Below, one piece after another: positions 18,651 through 28,018 of a stretch of 64,000 nt of DNA. The stretch spans positions 124,001 through 188,000 of the forward strand of contig CABIZX010000002.1 of the NCBI GenBank assembly GCA_902363375.1, in the 5' to 3' direction. Position numbers and translations under genes: made by a program. Under the pieces are notes generated by a model. It was not told where the DNA came from, did no database searches, and was given only the letters and a program-made list of their open reading frames with translations. The DNA is from Clostridiaceae bacterium (GTDB lineage Bacteria; Bacillota; Clostridia; Clostridiales; Clostridiaceae). Within the stretch, counting starts at the first letter, position 1; the number at the start of each line of letters is the position of its first letter.

Positions 18651-19336
18651 ATGTCTTTATTAAGGACTAGTAGACTAGCAAAAAATTATGGAATGAAGGA
18701 AACTTTAGTTAGAGCATTAAAGCCTACTAATATTGAAGTTGAGAAAGGTGAATTTGTAGCTATTGTAGGACCAAGTGGTTCAGGAAAAAGTACATTACTT
18801 CACCTTTTAGCAGGTCTTGATAAGCCATCAGCTGGACAAGTATTTATAAATGATAAAGATATTTATAATATGAGTGAAAAAGAGCTTTCTAGGTATAGGA
18901 GGAGAAATATAGGATTTATATTTCAAGCTTTTAACCTTATTCCAATTTTGTCAGCGGAAGAAAATATAAAATTACCTGTACTTATGGATAATGGAAAAGT
19001 AGATGAAGCTTATATTGATGAATTAATGGAAGTGCTTGATATTAAGGAGAGAAGAAAGCATTTACCAGGATAGCTATCTGGAGGACAACAACAAAGAGTG
19101 TCTATAGCTAGAGCACTAGCTAATAAACCATCTATAATTCTAGCTGATGAACCTACAGGAAATTTGGATAGTAAAAATAGCAATGAAGTTCTAGAACTTT
19201 TAAAGAAAACTATAGTAAGGTATGATCAGACTCTTGTGATGATAACTCATGATAACAATATAGCTAAGCTAAAATGGCCGATAGAATCATTACAATTTCT
19301 GATGGGATGATTGTAGATAATAAGAAGGTGGGTTAA
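18651..19336 (+). pseudogene. ABC exporter ATPase, broken by a stop and a frameshift
   Basis: This was a MacB/LolD-type ATPase of about 226 residues: Walker A VGPSGSGKST, then LSGGQQQR, Walker B IILADEP and the H-loop MITHD. A TAG at 19071-19073 interrupts it just before the ABC signature, where relatives carry Gln (PG-Q-LSGG), consistent with a C-to-T change. A second lesion is a direct duplication of GCTAA (19263-19267 and 19268-19272) that shifts the frame; removing it restores [15 protein letters not shown] to the stop at 19334. The ribosome-binding site GAGGGGG and ATG are intact. The truncated 140-residue product would lack the signature motif and Walker B and be inactive. Confidence 0.88.
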
Positions 19337-21458
19337 TGAAGAGTTTTGGGGGATTGTTCCAAGGTATATTATAAAGAATAAATCAAGGGTTTCGTTTGTT
19401 GCCATAGGAATAGCATTATCAATAATGTTGATTGTTTCTCTATCAATAATGAAGGAGTCATATCTAGATTATAAAATTAAAGAAGATATAGATATAAACG
19501 GTGGAAATTTTGATGTTAGGATTCAAGCTAAAGGATATAAAAACTTAGATAATCTTTGCAAGGAAAGTATTATAGATAAGTTATCTTTAGTTACTCCTTT
19601 GGGAATATCCAGAATTGAAAATTCGAAATATTATATCGATATTAAAGGATATGAAGAAAATATAACTGAGTTCATAAATATGAAAATTGTAGAGGGGAGT
19701 AGTTCAAGCTCAAATAATGAAATAGCTTTAGAAAAATGGATTTTAGATTATCTTCCTAAGAAATATGAGATAGGAGATAAAATTAAGCTTGATTATAACT
19801 TACAATATGAAGGGACTAAAGAGTTTGAAGCTTTAAATGATAGTAATGAATTTACTTTAGTTGGGATTTTCGAATATACTTCTGCATTAAGCTCTGAAGT
19901 AGGCAAGGCATGGGTAACTAGAGATTTCGCAGAAAAAAAGCTTGTAGAAAATAGCCTTAAAGATAAAAGTATACTTTATGAAGGATATATATATTTAAAT
20001 CCTAAATATAATATTGCGGATGGAAAGCTTTTGTTAGATAGTTCTAATGAGTATAATAATGTTTCATTCATTGATAATTTTAGCAAGGAGTTCTTCCTAC
20101 AGACAATAAAAATTATGAATTTAATATGCAATGCTTTATTTATTATTGTAGGAGTTGTAAGCAGTATAAATATATATAATACATTTATGGTTTCCATATC
20201 TGAAAGAAAAAAAGAATTTGGAATGATTAGAGTCATTGGTGCATCAACGGGAAGAATTAAAGCAATGGTTCTTTCAGAAGGACTAATTTTAGGAGCAATT
20301 TTTATTCCTATAGGATTAATTATTGGGAATATAATTACAAAGTCAGTAATGATTATTTTAGGGTATGATCAGATTAGTAGCTTATTTTCTATACCAATAG
20401 GTGGAGTTATAGTCTCTGTAATTATAGGGTTGTCTTCAATTATATTAGGATCATATTTTCCTGCACGGAATGCATCTAAGGTGTCACCTATGGAAGTCAT
20501 GCAGGGGAATGAGGATATAAATATCAGTAAAAAGAATTTTGATTTTCAGACAATGGGATTTCTAAAGAGAGAAATGAAGTTTTACAATAAAATAGGAATA
20601 ATAAATATAAAAAGAAGTAAGAAGAAATTTTTAACAACTATTATTTCATTGAGTATAACTATTATTATGCTTATATCAGTTTTTTATTTGATTAATCAAT
20701 CAGATACTATAACGAAATTAAAAAATAGTTATGGTGATGCAGAGTTTAAAATTTCATCTTACTCAAATAAAGGAATAGTAGATAAAGAATTAGATGAAAT
20801 TTCTGATATAGAAGGAATAAAGATTCTTTCCAAGGTTAAGGAATCAACTGTGGATATGAATGTTTCTAAGAAAATGTTAACTGAAAAAGGCTATTCTTAC
20901 TTTGAGGCAGAAAGTAAAAGGGACAAATTTAAATCAAAATTATTGGAAGAAGGCATATATAGATTTAATCCTAGAGTTTATGGATATAGTAATGCTCAAT
21001 TAGAAAGTTTAAAAAGATGGGTAATTTATGGAAGTATTGATATAGAAGAAATGAATAAAAGATCTACTGCAATTTTTATACTTTATAGTTTCGTGTTCAT
21101 TGTAGGAATAGTTAGTATAATAAACTTAATAAATATAATGAAGATGAACGTAATAACAAGAAGTAAAGAAATAGGGATGCTTAGGGCTATAGGTTTAGGA
21201 GAAGATGAAGTTAGAAAGATGATAAAAGTTGAAGGATTTATATATGATGTTACAGCAAGTATTTTAGGCTCTACTTTGGGATGTATGTTAACTTATTTTA
21301 TTCATAAAAAGCTAGTGCCTAATACGACGTGGAAGTTTACATTTATGACAATAATAATTTGTGTAGCCATTATTACTATTACAACATTATCATCTTTAAT
21401 AGCAAGTAGAAGACTATTTAAGTCAAGCATAGTAGACTCTATTAGAAGCATAGAATGA
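19336..21458 (+). pseudogene. ABC exporter permease (FtsX/MacB-like), frameshifted near its start
   Basis: The natural start is the ATG at 19336, overlapping the ATPase stop (TAATG). Its frame ends after 12 codons. After a run of five G (19348-19352) the correct frame continues as IVPRYIIKNKSRVSFVAIG, so one G seems lost. The rest is open to 21458, with two FtsX-type modules: a first extracytoplasmic domain of about 220 residues (after the helix near 19400) and a second of only about 120 residues (20700-21064). In this family the second domain is usually as large, so an in-frame deletion is likely after GSIDIEEMNK. A product starting at the internal ATG 19425 would lack most of the first membrane helix. 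Confidence 0.82.
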
Positions 21459-21461
21459 TTA

Positions 21462-21505
21462 TACAAAGCCTAGAAGGTATATTTTAATTATACTTTCTAG
21501 GCTTT
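21462..21505. terminator. Hairpin after the ABC exporter remnant
   Basis: A 17-bp stem with one G-U pair (21465-21481 with 21489-21505) between the permease and the convergent ferredoxin gene. It shares 15 and 13 consecutive bases with the hairpin at 18584-18622. Confidence 0.75.
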
Positions 21506-21538
21506 ATATTTAGAAAAATTATATATTTAGTGTTTAAA

Positions 21539-22153
21539 TTAGCTTTCTATATACTTTAAAAGTTCATTAAAACCTATTCTATTTACAGTAGTAGCAAAGC
21601 TTTCACCTTCAGATTTATGAGCATCATAGAAAACTAAAAGCTTGTCCATCACATTAGAAATTTCATCCACTTCATAGAATTCAGGCAATATATATGGAGG
21701 ACATCCTTCTTTCATACTATTAATATATATAGTTAGTCCAGTTTTTTCTGAAGAAAGAGCTAAAAATGAACAATTACCAATACAATTTCCACAACGTATA
21801 CATTTATCTTCATGTAATACTAATTCTTTATTAATTTTTTCAAGAGCACCGCTTGGACAATACTTAGTACATCTCGTACAAGCAATACATTCACGCTGAT
21901 TTAAGAAAACCTTTGTACCATTAAGTATACCTATAGAATCTTTAAATATTTTAGCATACTTGTCCACTATATCTACTAATTTAGGTAGATCACTTTCCAC
22001 ATAATTTTCAGAAGGTGTAGGTAAGGTACTCCTTTTAAAAATTAATTCACAATTTTCATATAAAAAACCTTGAATTTTTCTTCTTGATTCAGCTAAAGTT
22101 TCATCTAATTTTTCATCAAAGGCTTTTGTAATATCCTTAGTACAATTATTCAT
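21539..22153 (-). CDS. Two-cluster 4Fe-4S ferredoxin-like protein
   Basis: The protein has 204 residues and two ferredoxin motifs: C89-C92-C95-C99 (CIACTRCTKYCP) and C118-C121-C124-C128 (CIRCGNCIGNCS, without the usual final Pro). An N-terminal helical region of about 85 residues and a C-terminal tail (about 130-204) flank them; the tail, with ATTVNRIGFNELLKYI, resembles the ends of sulphite reductase-type or redox-accessory proteins. It probably carries electrons for a cytoplasmic reductase, but the partner is not encoded nearby. It is a single-gene unit, convergent with the decayed ABC exporter. Confidence 0.8.
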   Translation of the reverse strand: MNNCTKDITKAFDEKLDETLAESRRKIQGFLYENCELIFKRSTLPTPSENYVESDLPKLVDIVDKYAKIFKDSIGILNGTKVFLNQRECIACTRCTKYCPSGALEKINKELVLHEDKCIRCGNCIGNCSFLALSSEKTGLTIYINSMKEGCPPYILPEFYEVDEISNVMDKLLVFYDAHKSEGESFATTVNRIGFNELLKYIES

Positions 22154-22371
22154 AATAATTTCTCCTTTTTAATATAATCCCTATAATATCAAACATTGCA
22201 ATAAAACTTATTAATAAATAAAACTTATCTGAAAGTTTCATTTATTAATAATAGAATATCAGAGTATATAACTAGGTTCAAGATTTACTGAGATATAATT
22301 AAAATCTTATTTATGGCTTAGTAGTTTTATTGTAAATACTTAACAGTTAAGGTATACTTTTATCATAAACA

Positions 22372-22401
22372 GATTTCTTAGCTTTTTGAAGCTTAGAAAT
22401 C
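22372..22401 (+). other. Hairpin in the leader of the M42 peptidase cluster
   Basis: GATTTCT and AGAAATC arms, extended by AGCTT/AAGCT after one T-T mismatch, form a 12-bp stem with a four-base loop, 110 bases before the first M42 start. The intergenic region 22154-22505 (352 bases) holds no gene I can support and no known riboswitch; it also has a short open frame (LEIVVQGDIRSLHHFEEYGV, near 22390-22460) without start or ribosome-binding site that could be a gene remnant. Confidence 0.4.
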
Positions 22402-22511
22402 GTTGTCCAAGGAGATATCAGATCTTTACACCACTTTGAAGAATATGGAGTATTAGAGTTGATAGTCATAGTATGAATAAATTTTATGAGTAGAAGGGGA
22501 GGCTCATGGTT

Positions 22512-23552
22512 ATGGAAGATAAAGAATTGCTTAGAAACCTTTGTATGTCTCATGGACCTAGTGGTAGAGAACACTGGCTTTATGATTATGTGGCAGAGGT
22601 ATTTTCAGAGTTTGGACAAGTTACTAGGGATAATTTAAATAATACAATTATTCATAAAAAAGGTAAGGGCAAGGGTAAAATAATGCTTATGGCTCACCTG
22701 GATGAAGTATTTATGATTGTAACAGAGATAAAAGAAAATGGATTTTTATCATTTAAAGGAGCTGGAATTGATCCTAAAACTTTAGTTTCAAAGGAAGTTA
22801 TAATTCATGGAAAAGAAACTATTAATGGTATTATAGGAATCAAACCTCCTCATTTAATGAAAGAAGAAGATCGCAAGAAGTCAGTAACTATAGATTCTTT
22901 ATTAATTGATACTGGATATACTAAGGAGTCTTTAGAGAAAATAGTTAAACCGGGAGATTATGTTACTGTTAGAGGAAATTATAAAGAGCTTTTAAATAAT
23001 AATATAAGTGTTAAAACTGTTGATGACAGAGGTGGAGTTGTAGCTTTATATAGATGTGCTAAGGAGCTTAGAAATATAGATCATGATATGGATGTATATT
23101 TCGTATGTTCTGCACAAGAAGAAGTAGGCCATAGGGGAGCTAAAACTGCTACTAATAGAATTAAACCAGATATAGGTATAGCTGTGGATGTTACCTTTGA
23201 TTGTGGGAATTATGGACTTGAACATGGAGATACTGAGCTTGGAAAGGGTGGAGTAATCTGTATAGGTCCTAATATTCATCCAAAGGTTAGAAAACATCTT
23301 ATGAAGGTTTGCAGAGAATATAATATTCCTTTTCAACTAGAAGTTGAAGCTGGAAACACTGGAACAGATGCCTGGGATATTCAAATAGCAGGAGAAGGTG
23401 TGGCTACACTTTTAATATCAATTCCTATAAAATACATGCATACATCAGTAGAAACTGTAAACATGGATGATATAAAGAATACCGGATACATGATGGCTAA
23501 GCTAATAGAAAGTATCAAAGGTGAAGAATTGGAGGAATTAATATGTTTTTAG
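22512..23552 (+). CDS. M42-family metallo-aminopeptidase, paralogue 1
   Basis: This is a di-metal M42 (TET-type) aminopeptidase that trims N-terminal residues from peptides in the cytoplasm. All ligand motifs are present: MAHLDEV (first His and base Asp), VDDRGG (bridging Asp), QEEVGHRG (catalytic Glu and metal Glu, E203-E204), AVDVTFD and YMHTSVE (last His). Two in-frame ATGs exist, 22506 and 22512; the second is better spaced (9 bases) from AAGGGGAGG. It is the first of three paralogues reading in the same direction; the next start overlaps this stop by 10 bases. Confidence 0.92.
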   Translation: MEDKELLRNLCMSHGPSGREHWLYDYVAEVFSEFGQVTRDNLNNTIIHKKGKGKGKIMLMAHLDEVFMIVTEIKENGFLSFKGAGIDPKTLVSKEVIIHGKETINGIIGIKPPHLMKEEDRKKSVTIDSLLIDTGYTKESLEKIVKPGDYVTVRGNYKELLNNNISVKTVDDRGGVVALYRCAKELRNIDHDMDVYFVCSAQEEVGHRGAKTATNRIKPDIGIAVDVTFDCGNYGLEHGDTELGKGGVICIGPNIHPKVRKHLMKVCREYNIPFQLEVEAGNTGTDAWDIQIAGEGVATLLISIPIKYMHTSVETVNMDDIKNTGYMMAKLIESIKGEELEELICF

Positions 23553-24571
23553 ATGAAATTCTTCAAAAAGGTGGTCTTTTAGATACATTAACTTCTTTAA
23601 GTGGACCTTCAGGCTTTGAAGGCGAAGTTAGAGGATTTATTAGGGAACAAATCAAACCTTACGTGGATGAAATTTTTATAGATAGAATGGGGAATGTTAT
23701 AGCTCATAAGAAAGGTAAGGGTAAAAAAGTAATTATTGATGCTCACATGGATGAAGTTGGATTTATAATAACTGGTTATAATGAAGATGGAACCTTGAGA
23801 TTCAATGCTTTAGGAGGAATTAATGCAAAGATAATACCTTCTAAAACTGTACTTATAGGACCTAATAAAATACCAGGAGTTATTGGTGCAAAACCAATTC
23901 ATCTTCAAGGAACAGAGGAAAGAGAGAAGGGGCTTACCTATAGTGATTGCTGTATTGACATAGGAGCTACTTCCAGAAAACAGAGTGAAGATCTTATAGA
24001 ACTAGGGGAATATGTAGTTTTTGATACAGAGTATGATGAGTTTGGTGAAGGCCTAGTAAAGGGAAAAGCTTTTGATGATAGAGTTGGATGCTTTGTACTT
24101 ATGGAGGCCTTAAAAGAAAATTATGATATAGATTTATATGGAGTTTTTGCAGTTCAAGAAGAAGTTGGAGAGAGGGGAGCGTTTATCTCTTCTTTAAATT
24201 TAAAAGGAGAATTAGGAATTGCATTAGAAGGAACTATATGTGCAGATATGCCAAGTGTACCTAAGCACTTAAGAGCTACTGAAGTAGGATGCGGTCCTGC
24301 TATATCAATAATGGATTTAACTAGTATATTTGATGTTGATATAGCTGATGATATTATGGAGATAGGAGATAATCTAAATATACCTTATCAAAGAAGAAAG
24401 GCTATAGCTGGAGGAAACGATGCAGCTACCTTCCATGGTACGGGTAATGGAGCTAAAATTGCTACAATTTCAGTTCCATGTAGATATATTCATTCTTCAG
24501 TATCAGTGGCATCAAAGAAAGATATAAAGAACACAGTTAAGTTACTAGTAGAATACTTAAAAACACTATAG
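23543..24571 (+). CDS. M42-family metallo-aminopeptidase, paralogue 2
   Basis: This 342-residue paralogue keeps the complete active site: DAHMDEVGF, AFDDRVG, QEEVGERG, ALEGTICAD and YIHSSVS. It starts with GGAGG seven bases before the ATG inside the end of paralogue 1, so the two are probably translated together. The family forms dodecameric tetrahedral (TET) shells, and co-encoded paralogues can form mixed shells with different residue preferences, as known in Pyrococcus; whether that applies here is inference. Confidence 0.92.
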   Translation: MFLDEILQKGGLLDTLTSLSGPSGFEGEVRGFIREQIKPYVDEIFIDRMGNVIAHKKGKGKKVIIDAHMDEVGFIITGYNEDGTLRFNALGGINAKIIPSKTVLIGPNKIPGVIGAKPIHLQGTEEREKGLTYSDCCIDIGATSRKQSEDLIELGEYVVFDTEYDEFGEGLVKGKAFDDRVGCFVLMEALKENYDIDLYGVFAVQEEVGERGAFISSLNLKGELGIALEGTICADMPSVPKHLRATEVGCGPAISIMDLTSIFDVDIADDIMEIGDNLNIPYQRRKAIAGGNDAATFHGTGNGAKIATISVPCRYIHSSVSVASKKDIKNTVKLLVEYLKTL

Positions 24572-24588
24572 ATTTGGAGGTATTATTA

Positions 24589-25587
24589 ATGAATAGATTA
24601 TTTGAAGGGTTAATAGGCGCTTTTGGAGTAAGCGGACATGAAAGTGAAGTTAGAAGTGTAATTGTTGAGCATTTAAATTCATTAGATATAGAAAATAGAT
24701 TAGATAACATGGGGAATGTCATTGCAGTTTTAGGCAATAAATATTCAGATGAAAGTAAAAAAGTTATGATTTCTTCACATATGGATACCATGGGATTTAT
24801 AGTACTATATATTGAAGATAGCGGTTTTGTAAGGGTAGGGAAAATAGGTGAATTTGATGAGGCTACCTTTGTGAATAATATGGTGGAATTTGAGAATGGA
24901 AACTCAGGAAGAGTTTGTGCAGCTAAAGATAATCCTAAGATAGATGATATGTATATAGATTTGGGGGTATCAAGTAAAGCAGAAGCCTTAGAATTAGTAA
25001 GAGAAGGGGATGTATGTATGATTACATCCAATGTTATAGAAGAAGAGAAAAACATAATTGCACCGGCTTTAGATAACAGAGTTGGATGTTATATGACATT
25101 AAAAGTCATAGAAAAATTATTAGAGCATAAGGAACAATTAAAAAACTTAGACAAAGAAATATCCTTTGTATTTTCAACTCAGAATAATTTAGGCGGAAGA
25201 GGTGCTAGAGCAGCTGCTTATGAAATAAGACCTATGTATGCTTTGGTTGTAGATGGAGAAAAGGCTGGAGATGCTCTTGGGGGAAATGGAAAGTTTTCTT
25301 TAGGAAAGGGTACAGGAATAAAGTTTATGGATAGAGCTTTATTAATGCATCATGAAATTAAAGAACAATTAGAACAGATTTATGAATATCTAGGTAAAAA
25401 ACCACACTATATCTTTGGAGAATCTGATGGAGATGGCAGAACAATTCATAAGGAGGATGTTGGAGCTAAAACTGGAACTCTAGTATATCCTGTAAGATAT
25501 AAAAATACTAATATGGAAATGGTAAATTATAAAGATATAGAAGAGGGAATTCAGATTATTTATAATTACAGTCTTTTAAAATTTTAA
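24589..25587 (+). CDS. M42-family paralogue 3, catalytic residues lost
   Basis: The 332-residue protein keeps the M42 fold pattern, with SSHMDTMGF (His, Asp), ALDNRVG and VVDGEKAGD, but at the QEEVG position it reads TQNNLGGRG: both glutamates are Asn (N199, N200). At the final His position, where its paralogues have Y-x-H, it has YKNTN (N306). The catalytic base, one metal ligand and the last His are therefore missing and it is probably inactive as a peptidase. The frame is intact and the start is well supported (GGAGG, 8-base spacing), so this is not simple decay. It may be a non-catalytic subunit of a mixed TET complex or a peptide-binding protein. Confidence 0.88.
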   Translation: MNRLFEGLIGAFGVSGHESEVRSVIVEHLNSLDIENRLDNMGNVIAVLGNKYSDESKKVMISSHMDTMGFIVLYIEDSGFVRVGKIGEFDEATFVNNMVEFENGNSGRVCAAKDNPKIDDMYIDLGVSSKAEALELVREGDVCMITSNVIEEEKNIIAPALDNRVGCYMTLKVIEKLLEHKEQLKNLDKEISFVFSTQNNLGGRGARAAAYEIRPMYALVVDGEKAGDALGGNGKFSLGKGTGIKFMDRALLMHHEIKEQLEQIYEYLGKKPHYIFGESDGDGRTIHKEDVGAKTGTLVYPVRYKNTNMEMVNYKDIEEGIQIIYNYSLLKF

Positions 25588-25622
25588 AATGCTAACTTTA
25601 TATAATTGTAACTTTATATAAT

Positions 25623-25669
25623 AAAGGAGTATACCTAAAGCATCTTAACTTTAGATATACTCTTTTATT
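25623..25669 (+). terminator. Terminator of the M42 cluster
   Basis: AAAGGAGTATA...CTAAAG pairs with CTTTAG...TATACTCTTTT, followed by ATTT, between convergent genes. Confidence 0.75.
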
Positions 25670-25680
25670 TAGTCTATCAG

Positions 25681-25851
25681 CTATTTTGCAGCATAATAGC
25701 ATCTTTTTGGAGATTCTATTTTATCATCTGCTTTAAGTGCTTTTATAGCTTTATCTACTTCTTTTTTGTCAATACCAGCTTTTTCAGCGATTTCTCCGGC
25801 CTTTAATGGCTCAGATGAGCTTTTTAGTACCTCTAAAACCTTATCGATCAT
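25681..25851 (-). CDS. 56-residue winged-helix-like protein
   Basis: The minus-strand ATG at 25849-25851, preceded by AGAGGTG, opens a 56-residue frame: [20 protein letters not shown], then [20 protein letters not shown] and a short wing ending [10 protein letters not shown]. The pattern of two helices, a recognition helix and a wing is that of a minimal winged-helix DNA-binding domain as found in short clostridial regulators. It has no effector domain. The nitrilase-family gene lies 105 bases upstream on the same strand, so both may share a transcript. Confidence 0.75.
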   Translation of the reverse strand: MIDKVLEVLKSSSEPLKAGEIAEKAGIDKKEVDKAIKALKADDKIESPKRCYYAAK

Positions 25852-25955
25852 GCTAACACCTCTTTTAATAATTATGATTATTTAATAATCTTTATTGTCA
25901 TATTATATATTACTTAAATGGAAATATCAACTATATTTTACCGTGTGTCTCTATT

Positions 25956-26753
25956 TCATGAATTATCTACTCTTAACTTGTCGTAAAGAGATTCGCGTCT
26001 ATCTTTTTTTAACTTAAAAGAAGCTCTAACCTTACCAACTAAGCTTTTATCTATATCTGCAACTAATATATCTTCAACACCTTCATCTACATTAGATATT
26101 ATTTTCCCTAGAGGGTCTATAATTAAAGAATTTCCACTATATATTATATTGTTACCAATACCGATTCTATTAACCCCTGCAATATAACATTGATTTTCTA
26201 TTGCTCTACTTTTAAGTAAGGTTATCCAATGTTCTTTTCTAGCATCAGGCCAATTAGCTGCTACTGTAATTAAATCGCATTTCTTTGAAGCAATCTGAAA
26301 AATTTCAGGAAATCTTAGATCATAGCATATAAATGGAGAAAGAGTTATATCATTAATCTGTGTCAAAAATATTTTATCTCCACCCATGTAATGTTTACTC
26401 TCATCACCATAAGAAAATGGATGTATTTTAGAATAATTACAGAGTACATCCCCAGTAGAAGAGATTATGGCATAATTATTTTTACCTTTTCTATCATTCT
26501 CAACACCTTGAATATATCCTATTCCTGCATTAATACAATAGGTTTTGCATAGACTAGCAATGTAGGTAATAGTAGAAAAGTCAAATTCTTTTAATTTTTC
26601 TACATTCATTGTAAAACCCGTAAAGGAAAGTTCAGGAAATAGTAGTAAATCTAGCTTTAGATTTTTAGCTTTTTTAAAGAATTCTTTACTGGTAGACAAA
26701 TTGAATTGTTTATTTTCCCATAAGATATTATTTTGTACGAGTCCAATTTTCAT
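25956..26753 (-). CDS. Nitrilase-superfamily amidase (omega-amidase-like)
   Basis: This 265-residue carbon-nitrogen hydrolase has the full Glu-Lys-Cys triad: E41 in LLLFPELSFTG, K109 in SKIHPFSYGDE and C143 in ICYDLRFPE. The KIHPF and CYDLRFPEIF patterns match YafV/Nit2-type omega-amidases, which hydrolyse 2-oxoglutaramate or 2-oxosuccinamate, a repair reaction after transamination. Other amides are possible. It is cytoplasmic, transcribed divergently from yihY across a 430-base gap. Confidence 0.85.
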   Translation of the reverse strand: MKIGLVQNNILWENKQFNLSTSKEFFKKAKNLKLDLLLFPELSFTGFTMNVEKLKEFDFSTITYIASLCKTYCINAGIGYIQGVENDRKGKNNYAIISSTGDVLCNYSKIHPFSYGDESKHYMGGDKIFLTQINDITLSPFICYDLRFPEIFQIASKKCDLITVAANWPDARKEHWITLLKSRAIENQCYIAGVNRIGIGNNIIYSGNSLIIDPLGKIISNVDEGVEDILVADIDKSLVGKVRASFKLKKDRRESLYDKLRVDNS

Positions 26754-27190
26754 AATACCACCCCTTATACTATTACAGAATAATTAATCTAATATATTAT
26801 AAATATAATTTTTACAATATCAAATAATATTTATAGCTTTTTCTAGTATACTAGTTAAAGATTAATATTATTTAGAATAAACTCAAATATCCATTTAATT
26901 TATGAAATGTTTATACTACTAATTATAATATATTTTAAAGTTAATATTCATACTAATTATAATAAGTTTATTTTGTTGTAATATAATTACAATTTTTAAT
27001 TATTACATTTTATTTGTTTAATTATGTTAAAGAAGATGGTATAATTAATTTTTATAAATAAAAGATATTTTGTAATTAAATTTATCTTAGGTTAAAATTA
27101 GTTTGCATAAAATATAAGTTATGTGAGTATGTAATTAAATTATTATAATGAATATAAATTATAATAAATAGTAAGTTAGGAGTAGTGTCT
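26754..27190. other. 437-base divergent AT-rich intergenic region
   Basis: No gene recognised. The segment is extremely AT-rich between two divergent genes, so it should hold promoters for both. ACTAATTATAATA occurs twice (near 26917 and 26952), and TTGTAAT-ATA-ATTACAA (26976-26992) is a perfect 7-3-7 inverted repeat that could be an operator; no known regulator's box is matched exactly. Confidence 0.45.
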
Positions 27191-28018
27191 ATGAGAATAA
27201 CTGAATATATAGTAAAAATGGCATTAAGATATAAAAATCATCATATATCTTCATTGGCATCTCAATTAGCTTTTGATATGCTATTTTCATTTTTCCCATT
27301 TCTAATTTTATTATTGACATTAGTAGGATTTATAAATGTAGACCCTATAGAAGTGATTAGCAGTTTGCAAACTATTATGCCAGAGCAATTATATGAATTA
27401 GTGTCTACTTTGTCTTTGCAGTTATTACAGACTAGGAACGGAAATTTATTATCATTTTCATTAGTATTCTCACTTTATACCGCATCAAGAGCTTTTAGAG
27501 CAGTAAGATATGGTTTAAATAGAGCTTATAATGAAGATGAAGATAAGAATAAGATAAAAGTAGTTATACTATCTGTTTTATTTATGATAGTCATATCATT
27601 TATGATTATATTTGTATTGGCATTCTTAGTATTTGGAGAAATGATAAGTTTAACCCTAGTTGAATGGTTAGATTTAGATATTAAATTATTTTACTTTATA
27701 AGATACTTAAGATATCCAATTGTTTTATCAGGGATGGTTGTTGTATTTTCAGCAGTATATAAACTTATTCCATCAAGAAAAATCAAGTGGAAAGAGGCTT
27801 TCCCAGGCGCAGTATTTACAAGTATTGTTTGGATAATTTTATCAATGGGATTTGCATTTTATGTTAATAATTTTGGAAGATATACAGACATATATGGCAG
27901 CATTGGAGTAGTTATAGTTATGATGATATGGCTACAAATAACATCTACTACAATTTTATTAGGTGGAGAGCTAAATGCACTATTGATGTATGACAAAGAG
28001 CATAATTTAAACTTATAA
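27191..28018 (+). CDS. YihY/BrkB-family membrane protein
   Basis: The protein has about 275 residues and six hydrophobic segments. The family signature is visible: ASQLAFDMLFSFFPFLI near the start and YTASRAFRAVRYGLNRAYN in the middle, and GSIGVVIVMMIWLQITS in the last third. YihY proteins were once called RNase BN, which is now known to be wrong; their role is unknown, possibly in export or lipid transfer. The ATG at 27191, eight bases after AGGAG, is preferred over the GTG at 27185, which is only two bases from it. Confidence 0.9.
   Translation: MRITEYIVKMALRYKNHHISSLASQLAFDMLFSFFPFLILLLTLVGFINVDPIEVISSLQTIMPEQLYELVSTLSLQLLQTRNGNLLSFSLVFSLYTASRAFRAVRYGLNRAYNEDEDKNKIKVVILSVLFMIVISFMIIFVLAFLVFGEMISLTLVEWLDLDIKLFYFIRYLRYPIVLSGMVVVFSAVYKLIPSRKIKWKEAFPGAVFTSIVWIILSMGFAFYVNNFGRYTDIYGSIGVVIVMMIWLQITSTTILLGGELNALLMYDKEHNLNL

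Noticed and set aside
19098..19310. Separate small ATPase gene after the stop at 19071
   Set aside because: It continues the upstream ATPase in the same frame without its own ribosome-binding site; it is the rest of a broken gene.
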